Of a stretch of 9,387 nucleotides of DNA, positions 1-6,216 are shown piece by piece. Position 1 is the first letter of the stretch, and the number at the start of each line of letters is the position of its first letter. Below the pieces are notes generated by a model. That model saw only the letters and a program-made list of their open reading frames with translations, made no database searches and was not told where the DNA came from. Where the stretch lies: contig JANXYI010000414.1 of NCBI GenBank assembly GCA_025350085.1, forward strand, positions 1-9,387, written 5' to 3'. Origin of the DNA: Deltaproteobacteria bacterium (lineage in GTDB: Bacteria > Desulfobacterota > Desulfovibrionia > Desulfovibrionales > Desulfovibrionaceae). The position numbers and the translations under genes were made by a program.

Positions 1-53
1 GCAACCCCGTTCGCTTTTTGTGAGGCCGGGAGATTCCCAGCCCCCCTGCCCCC

Positions 54-101
54 AAAAGCCGAAAGGCCGTTCCGGCGTCTTCGCTGGAACGGCCTTTCGG
101 C
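54..101 (-). terminator. Intrinsic terminator after phoU
   Basis: A perfect 16-bp inverted repeat (58-73 with 86-101) can be extended inward by a G-T pair and GCG/CGC around a TCTT loop, giving about a 20-bp stem. Read on the minus strand, the stem is followed at once by TTTT (57-54). There is no T-run after the stem on the plus strand, so it should act on transcripts arriving from phoU. It lies about 80 bases past the phoU stop. Confidence 0.85.
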
Positions 102-113
102 GTGAATGGGATT

Positions 114-136
114 CCAAAGGGGCAACGCCCCTTTGG
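114..136. repeat. Perfect 10-bp hairpin in the phoU 3' region
   Basis: The sequence CCAAAGGGGC, then AAC, then GCCCCTTTGG forms a perfect 10-bp stem with a 3-base loop. It has no T-run on either side, so it is not an obvious terminator. Hairpins of this type, with runs of G and C around a short loop, are common after genes in Desulfovibrio as far as I recall. It may be an intergenic repeat or an mRNA 3'-end stabiliser. Confidence 0.6.
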
Positions 137-146
137 CCGCCAGAGG

Positions 147-180
147 CTCTTCTCCCCTCTTCTCCCCCTCTTCTCCCCTC
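147..180. repeat. Polypyrimidine/polypurine tandem repeat
   Basis: Three near-identical copies of CTCTTCTCCCC (11-12 bases each) lie directly after the phoU stop codon, in the phoU 3' untranslated region. The minus strand is almost pure purine. I see no coding role. Confidence 0.7.
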
Positions 181-846
181 CTAGCCCTTGCACCGGTGCT
201 TCACGCTCTGGCCTTCCTTGATGAAGATGACGGCCTCGGCCAGGTTGGTGGACAGGTCGCCGATGCGTTCCAGGTCGCGCGAGGCCATGATCACCTGCAC
301 GCTGCGCTCCACGATGCGCGTCTCCACGACCATGGTATTGATGGCCTCCTTGAGCACCTTGAGGGCGAGCTCGTCGGCACTGTGGTCCATGGCGCAGATC
401 TGCCCGGCCAGCGCCGTATCTGCCTCCATGAAGGCGCGCACGGCCTTGCCCAGCATGTCCTGCACATGGGCGCAGAGCCGCTCCACGCGCTCATTGGGCG
501 GCAGGGGCGGCCGGGCGGACAGGAACAGGGTGCGGTGCGCCAGATTGACCGCCTCGTCGCCGATGCGTTCCAGGTTCACGGTGAGGCGCATGGTGCCGAT
601 GATGAAGCGCAGGTCGCCGGCCATGGGCTGGTCCAGGGCCAGGAGCTCCAGGTTGAAGGCGTCGATGGCCTCTTCCATGGTGTTCAGGTCCAGGTCGTCC
701 ATGATGACGCTCTCGGCCAGGTCGGTGTCGTTTTCCAGAAACCCCCGGATGGCCTTGTGCACGGACTGCTCGGCCAGGGCGGCCATGCGGATGACCTGCA
801 TGCGCAGCTCCTCGAGCTTCTGGGTGAAATGGGCGCGTTGCTGCAT
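181..846 (-). CDS. phoU: Phosphate signalling regulator PhoU
   Basis: This 221-residue protein belongs to the PhoU family. PhoU is a cytoplasmic, peripheral membrane protein that links the PstSCAB transporter to the PhoR sensor kinase and keeps the Pho response off when phosphate is plentiful. The family's two repeated three-helix bundles are visible. Each carries the metal-binding E-x3-D signature in the phrase LERIGD: E93/D97, followed by EAVNLA, and E193/D197, followed by LSTNLAEAV. The length is normal for the family. The ATG start at 846 is supported by an AGGAGA ribosome binding site that overlaps the pstB stop codon; only 10 bases separate the two genes, so they are translated from one message. 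A strong intrinsic terminator follows. Identification is secure. Confidence 0.97.
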   Translation of the reverse strand: MQQRAHFTQKLEELRMQVIRMAALAEQSVHKAIRGFLENDTDLAESVIMDDLDLNTMEEAIDAFNLELLALDQPMAGDLRFIIGTMRLTVNLERIGDEAVNLAHRTLFLSARPPLPPNERVERLCAHVQDMLGKAVRAFMEADTALAGQICAMDHSADELALKVLKEAINTMVVETRIVERSVQVIMASRDLERIGDLSTNLAEAVIFIKEGQSVKHRCKG

Positions 847-856
847 GGTCGTTCTC

Positions 857-1615
857 CTAGCCGAAGCGGCCGGTGATGTAGTCTTCTGTCTGCTTGTTCT
901 GCGGGCGGGTGAAGATGGTGCGCGTGTCGCCCTCCTCGATGAGCTTGCCCAGGTAGAAGAACGCCGTGCGGTCGGACACGCGGGCGGCCTGCTGCATGCT
1001 GTGGGTGACGATGATGATGGTGAGCTCGCGCTTGAGCTCGTGGATCAGGTCCTCGATCTTCTGGGTGGCGATGGGATCGAGCGCGCTGGCGGGCTCGTCC
1101 ATGAGCAGGACCTCGGGCCGGACGGCGAGGGCGCGGGCGATGCACAGCCGCTGCTGCTGCCCGCCAGACAGGCCGAGCGCCGAGGACTCCAGCCGGTCCT
1201 TGACCTCGTCCCAGAGGGCGGCCCCGCGCAGGGAGGACTCCACGCTCTGCTCCAGCGTTCTCTTGTCCTTCACGCCGTTGACGCGCAGGCCGTAGGCCAC
1301 GTTCTCGAAGATGGTCTTGGGAAAGGGGTTGGGCTTCTGGAAGACCATGCCGATGCGCCGCCGGAGCGCCACCACGTCCACGCCCGGGGCATAGATGTCC
1401 TCGCCATCCAGGGTCAGCCGTCCGCTGACGCGCGCGCCCGGGATGAGGTCGTTCATGCGGTTGATGCAGCGCAGGTACGTGCTCTTGCCGCAGCCCGAGG
1501 GACCGATGAGGGCCGTGACCTGGTGCTCCTCGAAGCTTAAGTCCACCTGGTGCAGGGCCTGGAAGGTCCCATAGTAGAAGCTTAGTGATTCCGAGACGAT
1601 CTTGATATGGGGCAT
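857..1615 (-). CDS. pstB: Phosphate ABC transporter ATP-binding protein PstB
   Basis: This 252-residue protein is the ATPase of the high-affinity PstSCAB phosphate importer, acting on the cytoplasmic face of the membrane. All ABC motifs are present: Walker [10 protein letters not shown] (38-46), Q-loop Q93 in VFQKPNPFP, signature LSGGQQQR (149-156), Walker B VLLMDEP with D173/E174, and H-loop H205 in VTHSMQQA. The [12 protein letters not shown] stretch is typical of PstB rather than other ABC ATPases. I chose the ATG at 1615 because the family starts with a short lead before the beta strand and GGAGAA sits just upstream. The reading frame stays open for 66 more codons to 1813, but that part does not look like PstB and runs into the upstream gene. 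The partners pstS, pstC and pstA are absent from this window; a Pho-box-like repeat lies upstream. Confidence 0.97.
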   Translation of the reverse strand: MPHIKIVSESLSFYYGTFQALHQVDLSFEEHQVTALIGPSGCGKSTYLRCINRMNDLIPGARVSGRLTLDGEDIYAPGVDVVALRRRIGMVFQKPNPFPKTIFENVAYGLRVNGVKDKRTLEQSVESSLRGAALWDEVKDRLESSALGLSGGQQQRLCIARALAVRPEVLLMDEPASALDPIATQKIEDLIHELKRELTIIIVTHSMQQAARVSDRTAFFYLGKLIEEGDTRTIFTRPQNKQTEDYITGRFG

Positions 1616-1647
1616 GGGTTCTCCGTGCTCTGCCGGACAGGGCCCCG

Positions 1648-1663
1648 GCGGAACGCATTCCGC
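1648..1663. repeat. 16-bp palindrome in the pstB leader
   Basis: GCGGAA-CGCA-TTCCGC forms a 6-bp stem with a 4-base loop, 32 bases upstream of the pstB start. It has no T-run. It could be a leader hairpin or may be chance in GC-rich DNA. Confidence 0.35.
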
Positions 1664-1722
1664 TGTGCAGCTGCCGACCGGGAGGAGATATACACCGGAC
1701 GCAACGCCTGGACCACGGGAAT

Positions 1723-1740
1723 GTGACGATTCCGTGACGA
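1723..1740 (-). promoter_or_regulatory. Candidate Pho box upstream of pstB
   Basis: On the minus strand the sequence is TCGTCAC, then GGAA, then TCGTCAC: a perfect 7-base direct repeat with a 4-base spacer, an 11-base period. PhoB binds as a tandem dimer to 7-base repeats of CTGTCAT type spaced by 4 bases, and this repeat shares the GTCA core. It lies 107 bases upstream of the pstB start and outside both genes. A possible -10 (TATATC, 1692-1687) is about 30 bases downstream, farther than in classical E. coli Pho promoters, so the exact promoter is unclear. Confidence 0.6.
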
Positions 1741-1770
1741 AATACTCCAGCTTGTTGCGCTCCGGCGAAT

Positions 1771-2643
1771 TTAGCGCTTGAGGCGCACGGCCAGCGGGAT
1801 GGTCGCGGTGCAACCCTTGGGGCCGATCTCCACCGTGGGCTGCATGTCCGGGGCCACCGCGCCCTCGCGGAACTCCACGGCCAGGCGCAGGCGGTCCGGG
1901 TGCTCGCCCAGGACCACGCCCTTCACCGGGCCGGTATCGAAGCGCAGTACGCCAGGCCCCTTCTTGCGCCAGGGCCCGCGCAGGTCGAGCGCCAGCTTGC
2001 GCGGCCCGGACGGGTCCATCAGCCCGAAATGGGTCACGCGTTCCACCGGTCCGTTGGTGGCTGCGCGCAGGATGATGCGGTCGGGCAGAAACTCCAGCTC
2101 CACGTCGCCCACAAACTGGCCACCCGCGGGCAGGACCGTTGGTTCGTGGGTCGGGGCCTTGGCCGGGGTTTCCAGGGCCAGGGGGTCGACCTTGGGCTCG
2201 GGCTTGGGCTTGGGCGCCGGTTTCGGGGCGGGCTCGGGCTTGGCCTTGGGCGCGGCCTCGGCTGGCGGCTTGGGCGCAGCGGCGTCAGCCGGAACCGCCT
2301 CAGGGGCCTTGGGCTTGGCCTTGGCCGCAACCTTGGGCGCAGGCACGGGTTTGGCTTCCACGGCCGGGGCTACGCCAGCCTTTGGGGCATCTGCCTTCGC
2401 AACCGCGGGCGCAGGTTCGGCCTTTTTCTCGGGCTTGGCGGGCTCGGCTGCGGACGCCTCCTGCGGCGGGGCCAGACGCACGCTCTTCTCCACGGGCAGG
2501 CGCACCTCGTTTTCCGCAGCCAGGGCGCTTCCGGTCCCGGCCAGCAGCCCAAGCACAGCCCCCAGGACCAGCCCCTTGTATCCGAAATGGTTCAATATTC
2601 CCGTAAACATTCCGCTCAAACCCCCGCGTGCCCTGCGTTTCAT
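1771..2643 (-). CDS. Exported AMIN-domain protein with Pro/Ala/Lys linker
   Basis: A 290-residue protein with three parts. Residues about 1-43 are a basic N-terminus and a hydrophobic stretch ([21 protein letters not shown]) that looks like a signal peptide with cleavage after an ALA-A motif. Residues about 60-165 are low complexity, built of PAK, PEP and APKP units, like a periplasmic linker that spans or contacts peptidoglycan. Residues about 178-288 are beta-rich and resemble the AMIN domain ([36 protein letters not shown]), a fold that localises amidases and secretin-type proteins to the cell wall. No catalytic domain is attached, so the partner is unknown. The start at 2643 has only a weak AGGG upstream; an internal ATG at 2610 ([10 protein letters not shown]) would still keep the signal peptide. 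It follows the glycosyltransferase gene by 38 bases and may be co-transcribed with it. Confidence 0.8.
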   Translation of the reverse strand: MKRRARGGLSGMFTGILNHFGYKGLVLGAVLGLLAGTGSALAAENEVRLPVEKSVRLAPPQEASAAEPAKPEKKAEPAPAVAKADAPKAGVAPAVEAKPVPAPKVAAKAKPKAPEAVPADAAAPKPPAEAAPKAKPEPAPKPAPKPKPEPKVDPLALETPAKAPTHEPTVLPAGGQFVGDVELEFLPDRIILRAATNGPVERVTHFGLMDPSGPRKLALDLRGPWRKKGPGVLRFDTGPVKGVVLGEHPDRLRLAVEFREGAVAPDMQPTVEIGPKGCTATIPLAVRLKR

Positions 2644-2681
2644 TGACCCTACACGATCTGCGGCCGCTTGGCAAAGCCGGG

Positions 2682-3644
2682 TCAGGCCAGCGCGTCCCAA
2701 AAGTCGGACAATTGCCCGGCCACCCTGGCCTCGGACCAGTGCTGCTCCAGGAAGCGCCGCGAGCCCAGGCCGATCTCCCGGCAACGCCCCAGGTCCCCGG
2801 CCAACTCGCGCAGGCGCGCGGCCAGCTCGTCCGGAGTGCGCGCCAGGACCCAGGGCAGCTCATTTGCGGGCACCCCGGTAAACTCCGCCACCTGCGCGCG
2901 GTTCCACTCGTCCAGCCCGGCGATGACGGCCAGGCCCTGGCTCAGGCCCTCCAGGCTGCTCACCCCGTAGTAGCCCTGCATGTGGTCGAAAAGCGCGTGG
3001 GACGTACGTTTGCGCGCCAGGCACTCGGCGTGGGGCACGTTGTCGATGAGCTCCAGGCAGATCTCCACCCCGGCCCGGCCCAGGCCCTGCACCACGGACA
3101 AGAGCTCGTCGGTGTTCTTGAGGTCCTTGCGCGTGGGCGAGTGCGCCAGAACAAGCGGCCCGGACCAGAGGCGCTCGGCCGGGCGCAGCAGCGGCTCCTG
3201 TTCGGGCACGAGGTTGGGCTGCCAGCGCGCCTCGGGCATGAGGCGCAGGAGGTCCGGGGTGCTCACCAGCAGGTTGCGGCGGTTCAGCGCCCGGTACTTG
3301 GCGCGGAAGCGCTCCGGGTCGCTCCGGAAATCATGGTGCCCGTGCTCGTGGTGCACCACGGCCTTGCCGGGCAAATAGTCCGCCGGAACAAAGGGCCCCA
3401 GGCGCAGGTGCTCGTCCGCGGTCATGTGGAAGTGCAGCACGTCGCTGGTCCTCAGCAGCCGTTCCAGCTCGGCCAGGCCGGGCGCGTCCAGATCCGGAAC
3501 GTGCAGGTCCTTGCCCCAGGCGTGGGTGTAGCGCGTCTCCAGGGTCACGATGCGGCAGGTGTGCCGGCCCAAGCGGTTCACGGCCCGGCAAAAAGCGATG
3601 CCCATGCCCGCGGGGTCGTTCACGGCGATCATGAGGATGTTCAT
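2682..3644 (-). CDS. Glycosyltransferase, GT4-like
   Basis: This 320-residue protein looks like a GT-B fold retaining glycosyltransferase, which would transfer a sugar from a nucleotide sugar to an acceptor I cannot name. The N-terminal half starts with a beta strand MNILMIAVND followed by a G-rich turn (PAGMG). The DVLHFHMTADEH stretch (68-79) and HHEHGHHD (98-105) look like acceptor-site loops. The C-terminal half has AHSPTRKDLKNTDEL (167-181), the usual 'HSP..KGT' donor-side motif, and GVSSLEGLSQGLAVIAG (227-243) with E232 in place of the family's E-x7-E region; the second E is not obvious. No membrane segment or signal peptide is seen, so it is probably cytoplasmic. Its ATG overlaps the stop of the upstream 75-residue ORF in the sequence ATGA, which implies coupled translation. 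Possible roles include lipopolysaccharide, exopolysaccharide or flagellin glycosylation; the context does not decide. Confidence 0.85.
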   Translation of the reverse strand: MNILMIAVNDPAGMGIAFCRAVNRLGRHTCRIVTLETRYTHAWGKDLHVPDLDAPGLAELERLLRTSDVLHFHMTADEHLRLGPFVPADYLPGKAVVHHEHGHHDFRSDPERFRAKYRALNRRNLLVSTPDLLRLMPEARWQPNLVPEQEPLLRPAERLWSGPLVLAHSPTRKDLKNTDELLSVVQGLGRAGVEICLELIDNVPHAECLARKRTSHALFDHMQGYYGVSSLEGLSQGLAVIAGLDEWNRAQVAEFTGVPANELPWVLARTPDELAARLRELAGDLGRCREIGLGSRRFLEQHWSEARVAGQLSDFWDALA

Positions 3645-3868
3645 TGGCTGGACTCCACGGCCTTGAATTCACTTGTCCGGTCCCGGGCCAGGTCCGGGCC
3701 GCCCAGGCCGATGAGCCTGCTGAAGCTGCCCTCCACCCGAGCCGCGGCAAGGAGGTTGGCCTCGCCGAGCGCACGGTCCAGCACAGTGGTCACCAGCGTG
3801 GGCGTAACGCCCAGGGAGCCGTCGCCGGTCTGCAGGAACACCTTGGGGTCGCGGTCGAGATCACGCAC
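3641..3868 (-). CDS. Small unidentified protein coupled to the glycosyltransferase
   Basis: A 75-residue ORF that I do not recognise. Three things argue that it is real. Its codons are strongly GC-ending, like those of its neighbours. A GGAG ribosome binding site sits about 9 bases before a GTG start. Its stop overlaps the glycosyltransferase start by four bases (ATGA). There is no in-frame ATG, and a stop lies 24 bases upstream of the GTG, so the N-terminus can hardly be longer. The protein begins acidic and basic (MRDLDRDPKVF), then has a probable helix around VTPTLVTTVLDRALGEANLLAAARVEG (22-48), and ends hydrophilic (DRTSEFKAVESSQ). No signal peptide, membrane segment or cysteines are seen. 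It may be a cytoplasmic partner or regulator of the glycosyltransferase, but that is only inference from position. Confidence 0.68.
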   Translation of the reverse strand: MRDLDRDPKVFLQTGDGSLGVTPTLVTTVLDRALGEANLLAAARVEGSFSRLIGLGGPDLARDRTSEFKAVESSQ

Positions 3869-3957
3869 GCGGGGACACTCCGGAAGCCTTCACTGGAGCC
3901 TTGATGGTATCGGGCGATCAGGACGGACTGTCAACTGCTCCGGGGGTGCGGCCTGGG

Positions 3958-4596
3958 CTATTCCTGATGCTCGGCAAAGCGGATGTGGAAGGCCGCGGCA
4001 TAAAAATGGTGGAAGAAGTCGACGTATTCCAGATGGATGTGGCTGGGCACAGAGATGCGCGACGGCGCGAAATTGATGATGCCCTTGATGCCCGCGCCCA
4101 CCAGGTAGTTGGCTGCGCGCTGGGCGCGCTCCGGCGGCGTGGTGATGATGCCGATCTCCAGCGAGAGCTCCTTAACCTTGGCCGGGAGCTGGCGCGAGCA
4201 GACGATCTCCATGCCCTCCACGATCTCGCCGATCTTGTAGGGGTCGCAGTCAAAGGCCCCGCGGATGATGAAGCCCTTGCGCGAGAACTCGCGGTGGCGC
4301 AACAGCGCCCGGCCCAGGTTGCCCACGCCCACCAGCCCGCAGTTCCAGGCCCGGTCGTTGCGGAGCGAGCGCTTGATGGAGGTGATCAGTTCCTGGACGT
4401 AGTAGCCCACGCCGCGTACGCCGAACTCGCCGAAGTAGGCGAGGTCCTTGCGTATCTGTGAGGAATTAACGGAGCAGGCCTCGGCCAGGCGTTCGGAGGA
4501 GACCACATCCGTGCCCTCGCGCTTGAACTCGGAGAGCACCTGGATGTAGGTGGCCAGACGGGCGATGGTAGCCTTGGGGATGTGCTCGCTCTTCAT
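3958..4596 (-). CDS. rex: Redox-sensing transcriptional repressor Rex
   Basis: This 212-residue protein is Rex, a cytoplasmic repressor that binds DNA when NADH is low and releases it when NADH binds. The N-terminal winged helix covers about residues 5-80, with the recognition region SVNSSQIRKDLAYFGEFGVRG (42-62) nearly identical to the family pattern. The Rossmann domain starts with GLVGVGNLGRAL (87-98, GxGxxG at 90-95), and D116 in AFDCDP is where NADH ribose recognition is expected. The C-terminal helix (YVDFFHHFYAAAF) is the swapped dimerisation helix. The ATG at 4596 gives the usual MKSEHIPKATI start. The frame stays open upstream to 4872, but that overlaps a terminator and atpE antisense. 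No strong ribosome binding site is visible. A Rex-like operator 18 bases upstream suggests autoregulation. Confidence 0.97.
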   Translation of the reverse strand: MKSEHIPKATIARLATYIQVLSEFKREGTDVVSSERLAEACSVNSSQIRKDLAYFGEFGVRGVGYYVQELITSIKRSLRNDRAWNCGLVGVGNLGRALLRHREFSRKGFIIRGAFDCDPYKIGEIVEGMEIVCSRQLPAKVKELSLEIGIITTPPERAQRAANYLVGAGIKGIINFAPSRISVPSHIHLEYVDFFHHFYAAAFHIRFAEHQE

Positions 4597-4614
4597 GGCC
4601 GTACCGACGCTGGA

Positions 4615-4632
4615 ATGTGAATTTTTTAACAA
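4615..4632. promoter_or_regulatory. Candidate Rex operator at the rex promoter
   Basis: ATGTGAA-TTTT-TTAACAA matches the general Rex operator pattern TTGTGAA-N4-TTCACAA at 12 of 14 defined positions, with the mismatches at positions 1 and 14 of the 18-base site. It lies 18 bases upstream of the rex start and 10 bases past the atpE terminator, in the only space available for a rex promoter. This fits negative autoregulation. No convincing -35/-10 pair could be assigned. Confidence 0.7.
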
Positions 4633-4642
4633 ATCACCCCGG

Positions 4643-4668
4643 AAAAAAGGAGGCCTCGCGGCCTCCTT
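4643..4668 (-). terminator. Intrinsic terminator after atpE
   Basis: On the minus strand GGAGGCC, loop GCGA, GGCCTCC forms a perfect 7-bp stem, extended to 9 by AA/TT, followed by six T (4648-4643). It starts 23 bases past the atpE stop and closes the atpZIBE transcript before rex. Confidence 0.92.
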
Positions 4669-4691
4669 GATTCCGGAACGAGCCTTGAGGA

Positions 4692-5027
4692 CTAGGCGCC
4701 CAGGGGCTTCACGAAGAGCAGGATCAGGTTGACGACCAGGGCGTAAATGGCCAGGGACTCGATGAAGGCCAGGCCCAGGATCAGGGTGACGGTCAGCTTG
4801 CCACCGGCTTCGGGGTTGCGGGCGGTGCCTTCGCAGGCGGCCTTGAGGCCCATGCCCTGGCCGAGACCGCACAGACCGGCGGCAATGGCCATGCCAATGG
4901 CGGTGGCCCAGGCGGCGGTGGGGCCGACAGCGGCGCCAGCGGCGGCAACGGCGGCGGGGGCGTCAGAAGCGTAGGCAGCGGAGGCAACCAGGACCAGAGC
5001 CAGGGTCATCAGAAGAGATTTGCGCAT
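4692..5027 (-). CDS. atpE: ATP synthase Fo subunit c
   Basis: This 111-residue protein is the proteolipid that forms the rotating c-ring of ATP synthase in the inner membrane. Two membrane helices (about 38-60 and 78-106) flank the polar loop ARNPEAGGK (69-77), a variant of the usual RQP loop. The ion-binding carboxylate is E90 in [14 protein letters not shown]57 (GLGQG), S91 and Y95 line up with the ligand positions of Na+-type rings. Unlike the ~80-residue E. coli subunit, it has an N-terminal extension that looks like a cleavable signal peptide ([20 protein letters not shown], cut before S21), leaving about 91 residues. AAGGAG lies 10 bases before the ATG. It is the last gene of the atp operon, 55 bases after atpB, and is followed by a strong terminator. 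Confidence 0.97.
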   Translation of the reverse strand: MRKSLLMTLALVLVASAAYASDAPAAVAAAGAAVGPTAAWATAIGMAIAAGLCGLGQGMGLKAACEGTARNPEAGGKLTVTLILGLAFIESLAIYALVVNLILLFVKPLGA

Positions 5028-5082
5028 AACAGTGAGCTCCTTAAGGTATTTATGTGTTGGTCAAACGACCATTTCCCCAAGT
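5028..5082 (-). promoter_or_regulatory. atpB-atpE intergenic leader with small hairpin and SD
   Basis: On the minus strand TGGTC-GTTT-GACCA (5071-5058) forms a 5-bp hairpin after the atpB stop, followed by an A/U-rich run (ACACATAAATACC) and AAGGAG before atpE. The E. coli atpE leader also has an unstructured U-rich enhancer that raises c-subunit output; an equivalent role here is inference, and the hairpin has no T-run to terminate. Confidence 0.4.
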
Positions 5083-5769
5083 TTAGTGGGCGTGCTCCAG
5101 AGAACCCTTCAGGTAGATCATCGTCAGCATGAAGAAGATGAAGGCCTGAATGGTCTTGCCCAGGATGAACAGGAAGTACATGGGCAGGGTGCCCACCACG
5201 GGAGCCAGGATGAAGAGCAGCACCAGGACGATTTCCTCGCCGCGGATGTTGCCGAAGAGTCGCAGGGTCAGCGAGAGCGGCCGGGCCAGGTGGCTGACGA
5301 TCTCAAGCACGAGCATGAGCGGGGCCAGGAAGATCACGGGGCCCATGAAATGCTTGATGTAGCCGAAGCCCCACTTCTTGATGCCGATGTAGTTGTAGTA
5401 GACGAACACCGTGAGGGCCATGGCCGCGTTGGTGTTCACATTGGCCGTGGCCGCGTCGCAGCCGGGGATCAGGCCGATGTAGTTCATGACCAGGATGAAG
5501 ATGAACATGGGGCAGAGAAACGGGAACACCTTGCGGCCTTCCTCGCCGATATTGAGGACCACGAAGTCCTCCAATCCGCCGACCACGGTCTCGAAGACAT
5601 TCTGCAACCCGCCAGGCACCAGCTGCAACCGGCCGCGCAGAACAAAGGCGCAGGTGAACAGAATGATCATGGCCAGCCACATGTAGTACACGTGCGGCGG
5701 CAGATGAAGCCCGAGGGCGTCATCGAGGATGACCGAATAGGTCAGCGGATGCGCAAGTCCTGCAGCCAT
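5083..5769 (-). CDS. atpB: ATP synthase Fo subunit a
   Basis: This 228-residue protein is subunit a, the stator part of the Fo motor that carries the two ion half-channels beside the c-ring. The most conserved stretch, [19 protein letters not shown] (161-179), contains the essential arginine R170 (E. coli R210). The last helix, [17 protein letters not shown] (204-220), has Q208 in the conserved QAFIF motif. Further hydrophobic helices fall around 28-45, 83-101, 115-130, 143-160 and 180-203. The ATG at 5769 has AAGGAGG eight bases upstream, inside the 3' end of atpI, with only three bases between the two genes. Length and motifs are normal for the short bacterial form. Identification is secure. 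Confidence 0.97.
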   Translation of the reverse strand: MAAGLAHPLTYSVILDDALGLHLPPHVYYMWLAMIILFTCAFVLRGRLQLVPGGLQNVFETVVGGLEDFVVLNIGEEGRKVFPFLCPMFIFILVMNYIGLIPGCDAATANVNTNAAMALTVFVYYNYIGIKKWGFGYIKHFMGPVIFLAPLMLVLEIVSHLARPLSLTLRLFGNIRGEEIVLVLLFILAPVVGTLPMYFLFILGKTIQAFIFFMLTMIYLKGSLEHAH

Positions 5770-5772
5770 TTG

Positions 5773-6216
5773 TTATGCCTCCTTCCCGTTCCCGGTCACG
5801 GGAACCTTGTGCCTGATCTGGAGAACCCCCCAGAGGGTGGCGTTGATGACCACCGTGGACAGTCCGGCCAAAAGTCCGAAAACCGATGCCCCAAGCCATG
5901 CCACCAGTGCGGCGATGGCGACCCCGGTCAATACCAGCCTACCGTAAAAGAGCGTCAAAAGCGTGAACACCGCGCCGTGCTGAACCCTCACCAGCTCCTG
6001 GGCGGCCTTGGTCAGCCACCAGAAGTTCACGCTGATGATCAGCGCCCCGGCCGCGAAAGAAAGACCCCACCCCGAAAATCCCGTCACCAGGCAGACCAGC
6101 GCCGAACCCGCAGCAGCCAGAAGGATCTGGTTGCGCATGAGCCTGCGCGCATCCGCCACGGCGAATCCCCGGCGGTACAGCAGGGCGTCGATCTTCTGGA
6201 CAAACGTGGTCATCAT
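5773..6216 (-). CDS. atpI: ATP synthase accessory protein AtpI
   Basis: This 147-residue membrane protein fits the AtpI (ATP-synt_I) family by position and topology. Four hydrophobic segments lie at about 30-46, 50-67, 83-104 and 108-132, with a basic N-terminus (YRRGFAVADARRLMRNQ). AtpI proteins help c-ring assembly or stability and are usually encoded first in atp operons. The GALIISVNFWWLTKAA stretch (57-72) resembles the conserved core of the family. The ATG at 6216 overlaps the atpZ stop in ATGA, which suggests coupled translation; a second ATG follows at once at 6213. Sequence conservation in this family is low, so the call rests partly on context. Confidence 0.85.
   Translation of the reverse strand: MMTTFVQKIDALLYRRGFAVADARRLMRNQILLAAAGSALVCLVTGFSGWGLSFAAGALIISVNFWWLTKAAQELVRVQHGAVFTLLTLFYGRLVLTGVAIAALVAWLGASVFGLLAGLSTVVINATLWGVLQIRHKVPVTGNGKEA

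Noticed and set aside
1..23. C-terminal end of a plus-strand gene (frame 3, NPVRFL then TGA)
   Set aside because: Only seven codons are visible, with nothing to show that they are coding.
147..183. G-quadruplex on the minus strand
   Set aside because: Only three G-runs of at least three are present, so a canonical intramolecular quadruplex is not met.
188..1540. 450-residue plus-strand ORF opposite phoU and pstB
   Set aside because: It is fully antisense to two well-identified genes, has atypical composition and no homology I recognise; high GC makes long antisense frames likely.
1616..1813. 66-codon N-terminal extension of pstB
   Set aside because: It contains the Pho-box-like repeat and overlaps the upstream stop region; PstB proteins start near MPHIK, where a ribosome binding site is present.
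2628..4076. 482-residue plus-strand ORF opposite the glycosyltransferase and the small ORF
   Set aside because: Antisense shadow of GC-rich codons; His/Gln/Val-rich translation without motifs.
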